A DNA stretch of 64,000 nt, from assembly GCA_012520795.1 (NCBI GenBank), contig JAAYNP010000026.1, positions 1 to 64,000 of the forward strand, in the 5' to 3' direction. Shown here piece after piece: positions 40,800 to 50,441 of the stretch. The notes beneath the pieces are model-generated. The model was not told the origin of the DNA. It did no database searches and saw only the letters and a list, made by a program, of their open reading frames with translations. The stretch is from Bacillota bacterium (GTDB lineage Bacteria > Bacillota > Limnochordia > Darwinibacteriales > DTU012). Position numbers and translations under genes: made by a program. Positions within the stretch are counted from its first letter, which is position 1; the number at the start of each line of letters is the position of its first letter.

Positions 40800-41880
40800 C
40801 TCCGGGCAAACCTTGCTCCGAGCCGATGCTGATCAGGAGTTGATTCCGCAGCTGACTGTAGGTCCATAAAGCTTGGGTATAAGCCTCTTCAGCCTTGGCC
40901 AGTTTTTCCTGCTGGGCGACGACAGTTTGATTACTGATCACTCCTGCGGCGTATTTCGCTTCTTCCGCCATCAGACTTTGCTGTTCGAGTTCGAGATCCC
41001 GTTCTTTGGCTGAGATATTGGCAGCGGCGTTCCTAATCTGATAAAAACTCTCCCGGATGCGAAAATAGAGGGTTAGTTCTGCCTGCTTGAGTTTAATCTC
41101 GGCCTTTTCCTGTTCAACCTTGGCTTTTTCCAAATCCACCCGGGGGGTGAAGGGGTTGTCGGCAGCCTTGACTGCGTCAACTGCCTTTGCTAAGGCCTCT
41201 TTTGCGCCCGCCACGGTTCTGTCATGCTCCAGAGCCAGTTGATAGACTTGGTTCAATTCAAGATCGAATGGGACGAAGTCAACGCTGATCTTGTCGGTCA
41301 GGACAATCTGCACATTCAAGTCAAAGCCGAGAGTCCGGCAGAATTCCAGCATTTTGGTTTCCAAGGCGACTAAGGCATTATCATAAGCATGCTCGGCATT
41401 CATCAGGCTGTTTTTGGTCCGCAGCAGATCCAGAGCGGAAATCATCCCGGCTTCGAACTTGGCCTGGTCGATCTCCAATTGGGTTTTGGCCCGTTCCAGG
41501 GCATTGGCCTGGTTTTGCACTGATGCTTCCTGCTGCAGCAGCTCATAGTATTTGGTTCTGACTTCAGTGGCAAGACTTGTCGCTGCGGTATGATAACTCT
41601 CCTGGATTTGATCCAGTTTTTCCCGGGCGGCTTTAATCATTTCCTCATCATCAATGAAGACTGCCCGCTCCAGTTCTGCTTCAGCCTGCTCAAGATCGAT
41701 CCTGGTAAGGATCAGATCCAGGTTTTGGTCAAGGGCGGCGGCAACAGCCTGCTCAAGGCTCAACTCGAACGCCTGTTGATCATCGGAAGGTTCTGATGTA
41801 GTGTTGGCCGCGGCAAACCCGCAGCTTGCTCCCAAACAGATCAAGACTGCAAAGGCTATTGGGAATAAGCGCCGCTTCAT
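40780..41880 (-). CDS. TolC family-like coiled-coil protein, apparently lacking barrel strands
   Basis: Signal peptide, ELSLEQAVAAALDQNLDLILTRIDLEQAEAELE, ALDLLRTKNSLMNAEHAYDNALVALE. Confidence 0.75.
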   Translation of the reverse strand: MKRRLFPIAFAVLICLGASCGFAAANTTSEPSDDQQAFELSLEQAVAAALDQNLDLILTRIDLEQAEAELERAVFIDDEEMIKAAREKLDQIQESYHTAATSLATEVRTKYYELLQQEASVQNQANALERAKTQLEIDQAKFEAGMISALDLLRTKNSLMNAEHAYDNALVALETKMLEFCRTLGFDLNVQIVLTDKISVDFVPFDLELNQVYQLALEHDRTVAGAKEALAKAVDAVKAADNPFTPRVDLEKAKVEQEKAEIKLKQAELTLYFRIRESFYQIRNAAANISAKERDLELEQQSLMAEEAKYAAGVISNQTVVAQQEKLAKAEEAYTQALWTYSQLRNQLLISIGSEQGLPGGGSDGN

Positions 41881-42587
41881 GTTCCAAGCCTCCTTTCATC
41901 TTGCCTTGATTGTTCAATGGGTGCGTCGGAGATGATTCTGCCATCCTGCAAACGGATCAGCCGTCTTCCAAACGATCCGATATGAGGATCATGAGTGACG
42001 ATCACAATTGTCGTACCTTGTTGATTGAGTTTGCATAACAGCTGCATGATTTCTTCACTTTGATCGGACGCGAGGTTTCCCGTCGGTTCGTCCGCCAAAA
42101 GCAGCGTAGGCTGATTGGCCAGAGCCCTGGCAATGGCCACACGCTGCTGCTCTCCACCGGATAACTGGTTGGGGAAGTGTTTCAGGCGATGGGACATGTC
42201 GACCATCTTCAAAAGCTCCTTAGCCCGTTTGATCCGCTCCGATTTGGGCCGCCCGGCATAAGCCAGAGGTACCATCACGTTCTCCAAAGCGCTTAACTCA
42301 GGAAACAAGTTGTAGCTTTGAAAAATGAATCCGAAATGCCGGTTGCGGATGCGAGCAAGTTCACGATCGCCCAAATCCGTGATATCCACGTCTTCCAGAA
42401 GGTAAGTACCCTCCGTGGGCTGATCGAGAACTCCCAAGATATTCAACAGCGTCGATTTGCCGGACCCTGACGGGCCCATGATCGAGATGAATTCACCGCG
42501 CTCAATTGAGAGGTCAATTCCATCCAAAGCGTTGATTACAACTTCGCCCATGTAATAATGCTTACAGATTCCTTTTAAACTAATCAC
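41877..42587 (-). CDS. ABC transporter ATP-binding protein (MacB/LolD type)
   Basis: MGPSGSGKSTLLNILGVLDQPTEG; LSGGEQQRVAIARALANQPTLLLADEPTGNLAS. Confidence 0.95.
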   Translation of the reverse strand: MISLKGICKHYYMGEVVINALDGIDLSIERGEFISIMGPSGSGKSTLLNILGVLDQPTEGTYLLEDVDITDLGDRELARIRNRHFGFIFQSYNLFPELSALENVMVPLAYAGRPKSERIKRAKELLKMVDMSHRLKHFPNQLSGGEQQRVAIARALANQPTLLLADEPTGNLASDQSEEIMQLLCKLNQQGTTIVIVTHDPHIGSFGRRLIRLQDGRIISDAPIEQSRQDERRLGT

Positions 42588-43876
42588 TGCGCTCGGCCTC
42601 CTTCTGGAAGGATTTCAATTTCGTCCAGATGACGATACTGATCATAGGAACTGGTAATGACTCTGTCTCCCCGTTCGAGCCCGCTGAGTATTTGGATGTT
42701 GTTACCTTCGATCAAGCCGAACCGGACGTCTCTGCGAGCTGCCTTGCTGCCTTCAATCACATAGACGAACAACTGCTGCCCGCTGGTAAGGTACGTACCC
42801 CTGGGCAGGTATAGACTGTTCCGGTAAATACCCAAATGAATATTGGCGGTCACGTTGCTGTACGGCCGAAACAGGGAAGGGTCGGTTTCCAGCTCCAGAT
42901 GGACATCGACCATGGCACCCTCCTGGGTTTGCTGTGCCTGTGGAGATATGTAGGTCACTACTGCCGGGAAACGGTTTTGTCCGGTTACAATCTCTGCAGG
43001 GCTTCCTACCATGAACCGCTCCGCATTGGCAACACTGATCTGGGCCTTGACAAACTGAGTTGACAAGTCAGCAATTGTCAACAAAATACTGGCTTCCTGC
43101 ACTTCCACGTCTTTTCTGGCCTTTAGGTCCAAAACTCTTCCGCTGATAGGAGCTGTAATGTCAAGGCTTGCAATGATCTCGGTCAGACTCTTCAATTCAG
43201 CTTCGATATTGGCAACACTGTTTTCAGCCTGTTCCAGGGCTTTTTCCTGAGCCCGGATCGTTGTTGCCAATTCCCGTTCAGCATCTCGAAGATCGCGCTG
43301 GGCAGCGGTAACTTCCTGTAAAGCCCTGTCCAGTTCCGCTTTCGCTATTACTCCATATTCGTACAAAGTGGATTGGAGTTCGTAGTTGGCTTGTTGAGTG
43401 CGGAGCTTGTTCTGGGCACTGGCAACTTTTTCCTGCATTATTGTAATCTCATAGGCTTGTTCCTCCACCAGCTGTGCCAGGGACTGCCGGGATGCTTCCA
43501 AATCTGCCACAGCTTTGGCGTGATCGTCAATCAGCTTTTGTGAAGAAAGCCTAAGCAGGGAAGTACCTTCATTGACATCATCACCCTCTGCCACCAGAAT
43601 TTCCATGACTGTGGCAGCAGCGGGAGCTTTGATCTCAATTACTATCTCAGGTGTCACTGTACCGCCGGTGGCTATCTTATCTATGAAATCCATGGTTCCC
43701 ACTTCGGCATAGGTGTAGAAATCCAGTACAAATTTGTCTTCTTTGGGAAAGAAATACCGGTAAGCCGCAAAGAAAATCCCTGCAATGATGACCAGGGTAA
43801 AAACATACAGCCCGAGGTTTTTTGTCCTGGTTTGCCGGCGCTTTTTTGGTTTCTTGACGATGATTGGTTCGGTCAT
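42584..43876 (-). CDS. HlyD/MacA-like periplasmic adaptor subunit
   Basis: Single N-terminal TM, EIKAPAAATVMEILVAEGDDVNEGTSLLRL, coiled coil, ITAPISGRVLDLKARKDVEV. Confidence 0.9.
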   Translation of the reverse strand: MTEPIIVKKPKKRRQTRTKNLGLYVFTLVIIAGIFFAAYRYFFPKEDKFVLDFYTYAEVGTMDFIDKIATGGTVTPEIVIEIKAPAAATVMEILVAEGDDVNEGTSLLRLSSQKLIDDHAKAVADLEASRQSLAQLVEEQAYEITIMQEKVASAQNKLRTQQANYELQSTLYEYGVIAKAELDRALQEVTAAQRDLRDAERELATTIRAQEKALEQAENSVANIEAELKSLTEIIASLDITAPISGRVLDLKARKDVEVQEASILLTIADLSTQFVKAQISVANAERFMVGSPAEIVTGQNRFPAVVTYISPQAQQTQEGAMVDVHLELETDPSLFRPYSNVTANIHLGIYRNSLYLPRGTYLTSGQQLFVYVIEGSKAARRDVRFGLIEGNNIQILSGLERGDRVITSSYDQYRHLDEIEILPEGGRAQ

Positions 43877-43994
43877 TGTATTCCTCCCTTCACTGAGCCC
43901 ATAATTCTGTAATTATCAATTCATTGCGGTTTTCCTGCCTAAATCTGCCGGATAATGAGAATGAACCAGGCTCTGCAGTAAATATACTTTAGGT

Positions 43995-44750
43995 ATGGGA
44001 AAAGGAGCGAGTTTGATGGTGCGCAGATTCATCTGGGTTACAGTGTCAAAGCATCAGGTTTTTGCCTGGGTCATCCTGATTGGATTAATCTACCTGCTCT
44101 CTCTTCCCGAGAGTTATCATCTGGCGGTGTTGTCAACTGCGGTGCTGCCTCAAGAAGTCCGGTTTAATGTGATGATCGATCCGGGGCATGGAGGTATTGA
44201 CTCAGGCGGTATCGGCCCGGGCGAAGTATATGAAAAAGACATCGTCCTGGATATTGCCTTGAGATTGAGAGACTTCCTGGAAAAACGGGGAATAATCGTT
44301 GGGATGACCCGGGCCAGCGATACAGATGTATCTCAATTGGCAAGCATTAGAGGGACACGGTATCAGCGCGATTTGAACGGCAGGTTTTTGGCCATGCATG
44401 AGGGTGCTGTTGGTATCAGCATCCATGCGAACGTAACAAAAGATCCAGGCGAAAAAGGAGCCATCGTCTTTTACATGCGGGATTCATATATTGATCAGAT
44501 TTATGCTAATATTATCCTGGAACAACTGGAAAAAGTGCAGATCCTTAACCATCCCGAGCCCATCGCCCGCAGCAATCTGCTTCTGTTGAAAGCCAAACCG
44601 CCGGTGCTTCTGGTGGAAGTGGGGTTTTTGTCTAATGCCAGCGATTTGGCCAAATTGACCGATCCCCAGTTCCGGCAGGTGCTGGCTGAAGCAATTGGCC
44701 AAGGCATGATCGACTTTCTTAATTTCTACCGGTTGGAGCAGTCGGAGTAG
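43995..44750 (+). CDS. N-acetylmuramoyl-L-alanine amidase (Amidase_3)
   Basis: VMIDPGHGGIDSGGIGPGEVYEKDIVLDIALRLRDFLEKRG; LLVEVGFLSNASD. Confidence 0.92.
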   Translation: MGKGASLMVRRFIWVTVSKHQVFAWVILIGLIYLLSLPESYHLAVLSTAVLPQEVRFNVMIDPGHGGIDSGGIGPGEVYEKDIVLDIALRLRDFLEKRGIIVGMTRASDTDVSQLASIRGTRYQRDLNGRFLAMHEGAVGISIHANVTKDPGEKGAIVFYMRDSYIDQIYANIILEQLEKVQILNHPEPIARSNLLLLKAKPPVLLVEVGFLSNASDLAKLTDPQFRQVLAEAIGQGMIDFLNFYRLEQSE

Positions 44751-45439
44751 GTTCGGACAATTTCCATTGCAATTTGGTTCAGACCGGGAATGATCTGGGC
44801 AACAAAAGCGTGGAAATCTGCAGGCGCAGTGCTGTCGGCCTGATCCGAGATGATCCGGATAATGCTGTATGGGACCTGATTGAGATAAGCCACATGGGCG
44901 ATGGCAGCTCCTTCCATTTCAGCGCAGATGGCGTTAAAGGTTTGCGCGAGCGTTTTTTTCCTTTCAGTACTGGCGATGAACTGGTCGCCGCTGACAATGA
45001 TCCCTGAGTGAGTACGCTTATCGCCATGGATTGAACAGGCGGCAGCCAAGGCAATTTGCCTGAGATTGGGATCGGCTTCGAAGCAGCTTGTTTCCAGGCT
45101 CGGGATTGCACCTGGATCATAACCGAGGACTGTGACGTCAAAATCGTGATGCATGGCATGGGTTGCAATCACCACGTCACCGATTGCCACTTTGGGGTTG
45201 ATTCCGCCTGCCACACCGGTGTTGATGATTGCGGAAACCGAGAAGTGATCGATTAAAATCTGGGTACACATGGCCGCATTGACTTTACCGACACCGCTTT
45301 GCACGACAACCACCGGATGGTTGACAAGCTCTCCCTGAAAAAATGTCAGCCCGGCAACAGTCGTCTGAGAAACAGGGGCAAGGGCTTGGATCAAGCCTTC
45401 CACTTCGGCCTTCATCGCACCAATAATCCCGATTGCCAT
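44726..45439 (-). CDS. mtnN: 5'-methylthioadenosine/S-adenosylhomocysteine nucleosidase
   Basis: IGIIGAMKAEVEGLIQAL; INTGVAGGINPKVAIGDVVIATHAMHHDFD; AEMEGAAIAHVAYLNQVPYSIIRIISDQAD. Confidence 0.93.
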   Translation of the reverse strand: MAIGIIGAMKAEVEGLIQALAPVSQTTVAGLTFFQGELVNHPVVVVQSGVGKVNAAMCTQILIDHFSVSAIINTGVAGGINPKVAIGDVVIATHAMHHDFDVTVLGYDPGAIPSLETSCFEADPNLRQIALAAACSIHGDKRTHSGIIVSGDQFIASTERKKTLAQTFNAICAEMEGAAIAHVAYLNQVPYSIIRIISDQADSTAPADFHAFVAQIIPGLNQIAMEIVRTYSDCSNR

Positions 45440-45545
45440 GGAAATCATCTCCAAAAAGTGTATAATGATATGATAGATGTTGGTTATGTATAAGTTTACC
45501 AGTTGAGGGAGCGTAGTTCAACAAAAACCTGAAGGAGAGATTTAA

Positions 45546-46895
45546 ATGAAGCAGCTCACCTTTGACTTCAGCAGCGCTCTGCCGTTCGTCAATGCCCATG
45601 AGTTAGACAACCTTGCTGATGAGGTGGCTCTGGCGCACAGCCGCTTACACAGGAAAACCGGTGCCGGCCGGGATTTTCTGGGGTGGGTGGAGCACCCAAG
45701 CCGGTATGACCGCGGGGAATACCGGCGCATCAAAGATGCGGCCGCCCAAATCCGTGCCAATTCTGATGTGTTTATAGTCATTGGAATTGGCGGCTCATAC
45801 CTGGGGGCCAGGGCCGCCATAGAACTGTTAAGTCACGGCTTTGCCAACCTATTGCCGGCAGCAAAGCGCCAACACCCACAGATCTTTTTTGCAGGTCAGA
45901 GCCTCAGCGGTACCTATCTGCAAGAGCTTTTGGAATTGATCGAGGGCAAGGATCTGTCCATTAATGTGATTTCCAAATCGGGCACCACCACTGAACCTGC
46001 CTTGGCGTTCCGGGTTTTCCGGTCCTATCTGGAGCAGCGTTATGGGAAGGCGGAAGCAGCGAAAAGGATTTATGTAACTACCGATTGCACCAAGGGTGCA
46101 TTGAAGCAAATGGCTGCTGATCAAGGCTATCAGACTTTTGTGATTCCTGACGACATTGGCGGGCGTTTTTCTGTGCTAACTGCGGTAGGGCTGCTGCCAA
46201 TAGCCGTGGCGGGCATTGATACCGATGCCATCTTGTCAGGAGCGGCGACGGCCCAGGAATGGTACGCCGCGCCCAATCTCGGTGAAAACCAGGCATACCA
46301 GTATGCAGCCCTGCGCAATATCCTCTACCGAAAAGGCAGGACTGTGGAAATATTGGTTGGCTATGAACCGAAACTGCAGTACTTCATTGAATGGTGGAAA
46401 CAGTTGTATGGTGAGAGTGAAGGTAAAGATCACAGGGGCATTTTTCCGGCGGGGGCCAATTTCTCCACAGACCTCCATGCATTGGGGCAATATGTGCAGG
46501 ACGGTTTGCGCAATCTGTTCGAGACTGTGCTCCACGTTGAACAACCGCAGTGCGATGTGACGATCCCGGATGAAAGTGATGATTATGACGGGCTGAATTT
46601 CCTATCCGGCAAAAGCTTTGATTTTATCAATCAGCAGGCTTATCAAGGGACTTTGTTTGCTCATGTGGACGGGGGAGTGCCGAATCTGGTGCTCTCTGTT
46701 CCCGCGCTTACACCAGCTTACTTCGGCGCCATGGTCTATTTCTTTGAAAAAGCCTGCGGAATCAGCGGCTACCTGTTGGGGGTTAATCCCTTCGATCAGC
46801 CGGGAGTGGAAGCCTACAAGCAAAATATGTTTGCGCTTTTGGGAAAACCAGGGTTTGAACAGAGGCGCGCATGGCTGCAGGACAAAATCAAATGA
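45546..46895 (+). CDS. pgi: Glucose-6-phosphate isomerase
   Basis: [56 protein letters not shown]. Confidence 0.95.
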   Translation: MKQLTFDFSSALPFVNAHELDNLADEVALAHSRLHRKTGAGRDFLGWVEHPSRYDRGEYRRIKDAAAQIRANSDVFIVIGIGGSYLGARAAIELLSHGFANLLPAAKRQHPQIFFAGQSLSGTYLQELLELIEGKDLSINVISKSGTTTEPALAFRVFRSYLEQRYGKAEAAKRIYVTTDCTKGALKQMAADQGYQTFVIPDDIGGRFSVLTAVGLLPIAVAGIDTDAILSGAATAQEWYAAPNLGENQAYQYAALRNILYRKGRTVEILVGYEPKLQYFIEWWKQLYGESEGKDHRGIFPAGANFSTDLHALGQYVQDGLRNLFETVLHVEQPQCDVTIPDESDDYDGLNFLSGKSFDFINQQAYQGTLFAHVDGGVPNLVLSVPALTPAYFGAMVYFFEKACGISGYLLGVNPFDQPGVEAYKQNMFALLGKPGFEQRRAWLQDKIK

Positions 46896-46957
46896 GGCTT
46901 GGTGGTTCTGCCGCCGTGATACCTTGGCAGAGTGAGAACAGCCGGGGAGGTTGGGAC

Positions 46958-47884
46958 ATGCGGAGTGGCAAATGGCGGACGGTTGTTTGGATCAGTATCG
47001 CAGTACTAACAGCTGTCTTTTGTTCGGTTCAGGTTTCAGCGCAGATAAATGCGGTCGCCACTTTTCCGATTCTGGCGGATTTTGTGGCTGCAGTTGGAGG
47101 CGAATTGGTCAATGTAAGTTCGCTGATCCCCTTTGGCGGTGATCCCCACAGCTGGGAGCCAACACCACAGCATGCACGAATGGTGGCCGATGCCGATGTG
47201 GTTTTTGCCAATGGCCTGGGGTTGGAAATATGGCTTGACCGGCTGGTTGAGAGTGCTGCCGATGGCAATGTGCCGGTTGTGGTACTTTCGGACGGGCTCC
47301 CTGCCTTGCCCTATCACTCTGATGAAGGTCATGGAAGCCACAGCGGGCACGGCCACAGTCACGGAGATTACGATCCCCACATGTGGTTGGATGTGACTTA
47401 TGCCATGGCCTATGTCAAACGGATCGCAGAGGTCCTTGGGCAGTTGGATCCGGAGAATGCAGCCATCTATCGCAAGCAGGCGGAAGGTTATCTCGAACAG
47501 CTGGTTGAACTGGATCAGTGGCTGTTGGATGCGGCTGCTCAGATACCTGATGCCAACCGCAGGATTATTACCTATCATCATGCTTTTGCCTATTTTTCGG
47601 CTCGCTATGGGTTTACAATCGCGGCGTATCTGGTCTTGAATCCGGATCGGGAGCCGAGTGCAAGGGATATGATGGAATTGACCAAGCTTTTGGCGTCGCA
47701 CCCGAGACGGGTGATGTTTACCGAACCACAGGTAAGCATTGGCAAACGGTATACGGAGGTCGCCGTCAAGGAGGTTGGCGGTACATTGTTTACACTGTAT
47801 ACCGGGAGCCTTACAGAAAGTGTGCCTACTTATATTGACATGATGCGCCATAACGGCATGGTGCTATTGGAGGCGTTGCGGTGA
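46958..47884 (+). CDS. Metal (Zn/Mn) ABC transporter substrate-binding protein
   Basis: VATFPILADFVAAVGGELVNVSSLIPFGGDPHSWEPTPQHARMVADADVVFANGLGLE; His-rich loop HGSHSGHGHSHGDYDPHMW. Confidence 0.92.
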   Translation: MRSGKWRTVVWISIAVLTAVFCSVQVSAQINAVATFPILADFVAAVGGELVNVSSLIPFGGDPHSWEPTPQHARMVADADVVFANGLGLEIWLDRLVESAADGNVPVVVLSDGLPALPYHSDEGHGSHSGHGHSHGDYDPHMWLDVTYAMAYVKRIAEVLGQLDPENAAIYRKQAEGYLEQLVELDQWLLDAAAQIPDANRRIITYHHAFAYFSARYGFTIAAYLVLNPDREPSARDMMELTKLLASHPRRVMFTEPQVSIGKRYTEVAVKEVGGTLFTLYTGSLTESVPTYIDMMRHNGMVLLEALR

Positions 47885-48636
47885 GTTACGCTGTTGATGT
47901 GCAAAACCTGTCGGTGTCCTATGAATCCCACATTGCCCTGGAACAGATCACATGGCAGGTTGAACCTGGGAGCCTGGCGGCAGTGATTGGCCCCAACGGC
48001 GGCGGCAAGTCAACATTGTTCAAGAGCCTGTTGAGATTGGTGCCGCCCCTTTCAGGCAGTGTGCGGATCTTCGGTGAGGATCCAATAAAGGCCAGGCCCC
48101 AGGTTGCTTATCTGCCTCAAAGGGAAGAAGTGGATTGGGATTTCCCAATTATGTGTCTCGATGTGGTGCTGCAGGGCCGCTTGATTCATCGCAAGTGGTG
48201 GCAGCATCCCACCAGGCGAGATCGGGAGTTGGCTATGCAAAGCCTGCAGATGACAGGGATGGAGCCATATGCCTCGCGCCCCATTGGCAGTCTGTCGGGG
48301 GGGCAGATTCAACGGGTGTTCATTGCCAGGGCTCTGGCTCAAGAAGCCAGGCTGATTATTTTGGATGAGCCGGGAGCCGGTTTGGATGCTGCGGCCCAGC
48401 ACCAGCTGTTGGACCTGTTTTTCGAGCTGCAAAGGCTCGGCCATACGATTGTGATCTCCACCCATGACCTAAACTGCCTGGCAGCGGGTTTTGACACGGT
48501 ATTGGGCCTGGATCGCAAGGTAGTGCTGTTTGGCCCACCCAGCGAGGTTTTGGACGGTGAACGGCTGACCAAGCTGTTTGCCAAGCATTTCCCTGTAATC
48601 GGGCCAGAAGGCGAGGTGTCCATGCATGAGCTTTGA
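47881..48636 (+). CDS. Metal ABC transporter ATP-binding protein
   Basis: GPNGGGKSTLFKSLLRLVPP; SGGQIQRVFIARALAQEARLIILDEPGAGLD. Confidence 0.93.
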   Translation: MSYAVDVQNLSVSYESHIALEQITWQVEPGSLAAVIGPNGGGKSTLFKSLLRLVPPLSGSVRIFGEDPIKARPQVAYLPQREEVDWDFPIMCLDVVLQGRLIHRKWWQHPTRRDRELAMQSLQMTGMEPYASRPIGSLSGGQIQRVFIARALAQEARLIILDEPGAGLDAAAQHQLLDLFFELQRLGHTIVISTHDLNCLAAGFDTVLGLDRKVVLFGPPSEVLDGERLTKLFAKHFPVIGPEGEVSMHEL

Positions 48637-49474
48637 CTGGCTGGTTGAACCATTTCAATACGGATTTATGGTAAGAGCTTTTGTCGGTACGTCATTGATT
48701 GCGGTTCTGGCTGCGATGATCGGTGTTTTTATTGTCCTCAAAGGTTTGGCCTTCATTGGCGATGCCATCGCCCATATTTCATTTGCCGGGATAGCTCTGG
48801 CCTTTTTGCTGGGATGGCCGCTGCATTTGGGGGCGTTTCTTCTGGCAAGTGTTACAGCTGTTGGGATTACGCTGCTGAACCGGGCAGCCAAGGTCCGTCA
48901 TGATACAGCTCTGGCAATTCTGTTTACCGGCGCATTTGCCGCCGGCGTGATTATTTTGACCCGGATGCCCAGTTTTGGGAGCGATATATCTGCTTTGCTG
49001 CTGGGTTCGGTATTAGGGATTCGCAGCCAGGAACTGTGGCTGATCGGCGGATCGGTAGTGGTGATTGGCCTGCTTCTGGGGCTTGCCTACCACCACCTGG
49101 TGTTTGCGGCTTTTGATCCGGTGGGGGCCGAAGCGGCGGGATTGCCTGTCTTGGGATTAAACATTCTTTTGATGCTGATGCTCAGCACCGCGGTGGTTGT
49201 TTCACTCCAGAGTGTCGGTGTGGTTTTGGTGATGGCCCTGTTGATTACCCCGGCAGCAGCAGCGGGAGTCTTTACCAGGAACCTGGTGAAGATGATGGCC
49301 TTGGCAGGCGCTTTAGGCATTGCTGCCACCTGGATTGGCCTCTACCTTGCCTATTACTATTCACTGCCGCCAGGTGCCACCATTGTGATCATCACCACCC
49401 TTGAGTTTGCCGCAGCTCTCGGCATTAAACAGGTAAAAGGCAGGTTTTTGCATGGAACCAGATCTGTGGGTTGA
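48626..49474 (+). CDS. Metal ABC transporter permease (ZnuB/TroC-like)
   Basis: FVGTSLIAVLAAMIGVFIVLKGLAFIGDAIAHISFAGIALAFLLGWP. Confidence 0.92.
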   Translation: MSFDWLVEPFQYGFMVRAFVGTSLIAVLAAMIGVFIVLKGLAFIGDAIAHISFAGIALAFLLGWPLHLGAFLLASVTAVGITLLNRAAKVRHDTALAILFTGAFAAGVIILTRMPSFGSDISALLLGSVLGIRSQELWLIGGSVVVIGLLLGLAYHHLVFAAFDPVGAEAAGLPVLGLNILLMLMLSTAVVVSLQSVGVVLVMALLITPAAAAGVFTRNLVKMMALAGALGIAATWIGLYLAYYYSLPPGATIVIITTLEFAAALGIKQVKGRFLHGTRSVG

Positions 49475-50351
49475 AGCCCTTCCGCAGGAACAGGGGCGGA
49501 TGATCAAAGAGATAATTTTCGGCAGGCTGGGGTTAAGCAGGGGGCTCGTGCGGCGGATCCGCAAAGGTGGACAAGTCCGGTTGAATGGGCAGCCGGCGTT
49601 TATCACTCAGCGGGTGAAAGCTGGAGATCGGATCGAAATAGCCTTCTTTGACGAACCTACCCAGATCCAGCCTCAGCCTGTAGGCCTGGAGATAGTATAT
49701 GAGGATGAAAGCCTAATCGTTGTCAATAAGTCGGCGGGCTTAGCGGTTCATCCCACCCGCACTTATCCCGATGGCACCTTGGCCAACGGGCTTGCCTACC
49801 ATTGGCAGCGGCAGGGTTTGGCCAGAAAGGTTAGACTGCTGCACCGGCTGGACCGGGACACTTCCGGTTTGGTCTTGGCTGTGAAAGAACCATACAGCTA
49901 CCATCAACTGGCTGAGCAGCTGCGGGCCCGCACTTTGATAAGGGCTTATCTGGCCATAGTCAGCGGCAAACTGGATAACAAGCAAGGGACAGTCGAAGAG
50001 CCCATCGGCCTGTCAGGCCAGGGGCATGGGCTAAAGCGGGCGGTGATGGCGGCAGGAAAGCCTGCCCGTACTTATTACCGGGTCGTGGCCGAATACAGCC
50101 GTGGATCGCTCTTACTGCTGGAACTTGCAACCGGCCGAACCCATCAAATCAGAGTTCATCTTGCCTGGATGGGGCACCCCGTGATCGGCGATCAGATGTA
50201 CGGCCAGCCGAGCAAAGTAATTGCGAGGCAGGCTTTACATGCATGGCGGCTGCAGTTCGTCCATCCCCGCACCCACCAGCCTATGGAATTGAGGGCACCT
50301 CTGCCCTGGGATATGCGGTCTGTCTTGAAACATTACCGATTATCGTTATAA
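49452..50351 (+). CDS. RluA family pseudouridine synthase
   Basis: LHRLDRDTSGLVLAVKEPYSYHQLAEQLRARTLIRAYLAIVSG; ATGRTHQIRVHLAWMGHPVIGDQMYG. Confidence 0.93.
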   Translation: MEPDLWVEALPQEQGRMIKEIIFGRLGLSRGLVRRIRKGGQVRLNGQPAFITQRVKAGDRIEIAFFDEPTQIQPQPVGLEIVYEDESLIVVNKSAGLAVHPTRTYPDGTLANGLAYHWQRQGLARKVRLLHRLDRDTSGLVLAVKEPYSYHQLAEQLRARTLIRAYLAIVSGKLDNKQGTVEEPIGLSGQGHGLKRAVMAAGKPARTYYRVVAEYSRGSLLLLELATGRTHQIRVHLAWMGHPVIGDQMYGQPSKVIARQALHAWRLQFVHPRTHQPMELRAPLPWDMRSVLKHYRLSL

Positions 50352-50441
50352 TTAAATATAATAGTATTTCTTGGTTGTAACAGGAAACTGACTATGGAGT
50401 GCGAATTAAGAACATAGAGGCAAAACTTGAGGAGGGGTAGC

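Noticed and set aside
47036-47851. 271-aa minus-strand ORF in the metal-binding protein gene
   Set aside because: Antisense shadow ORF of a clear ZnuA-like protein.
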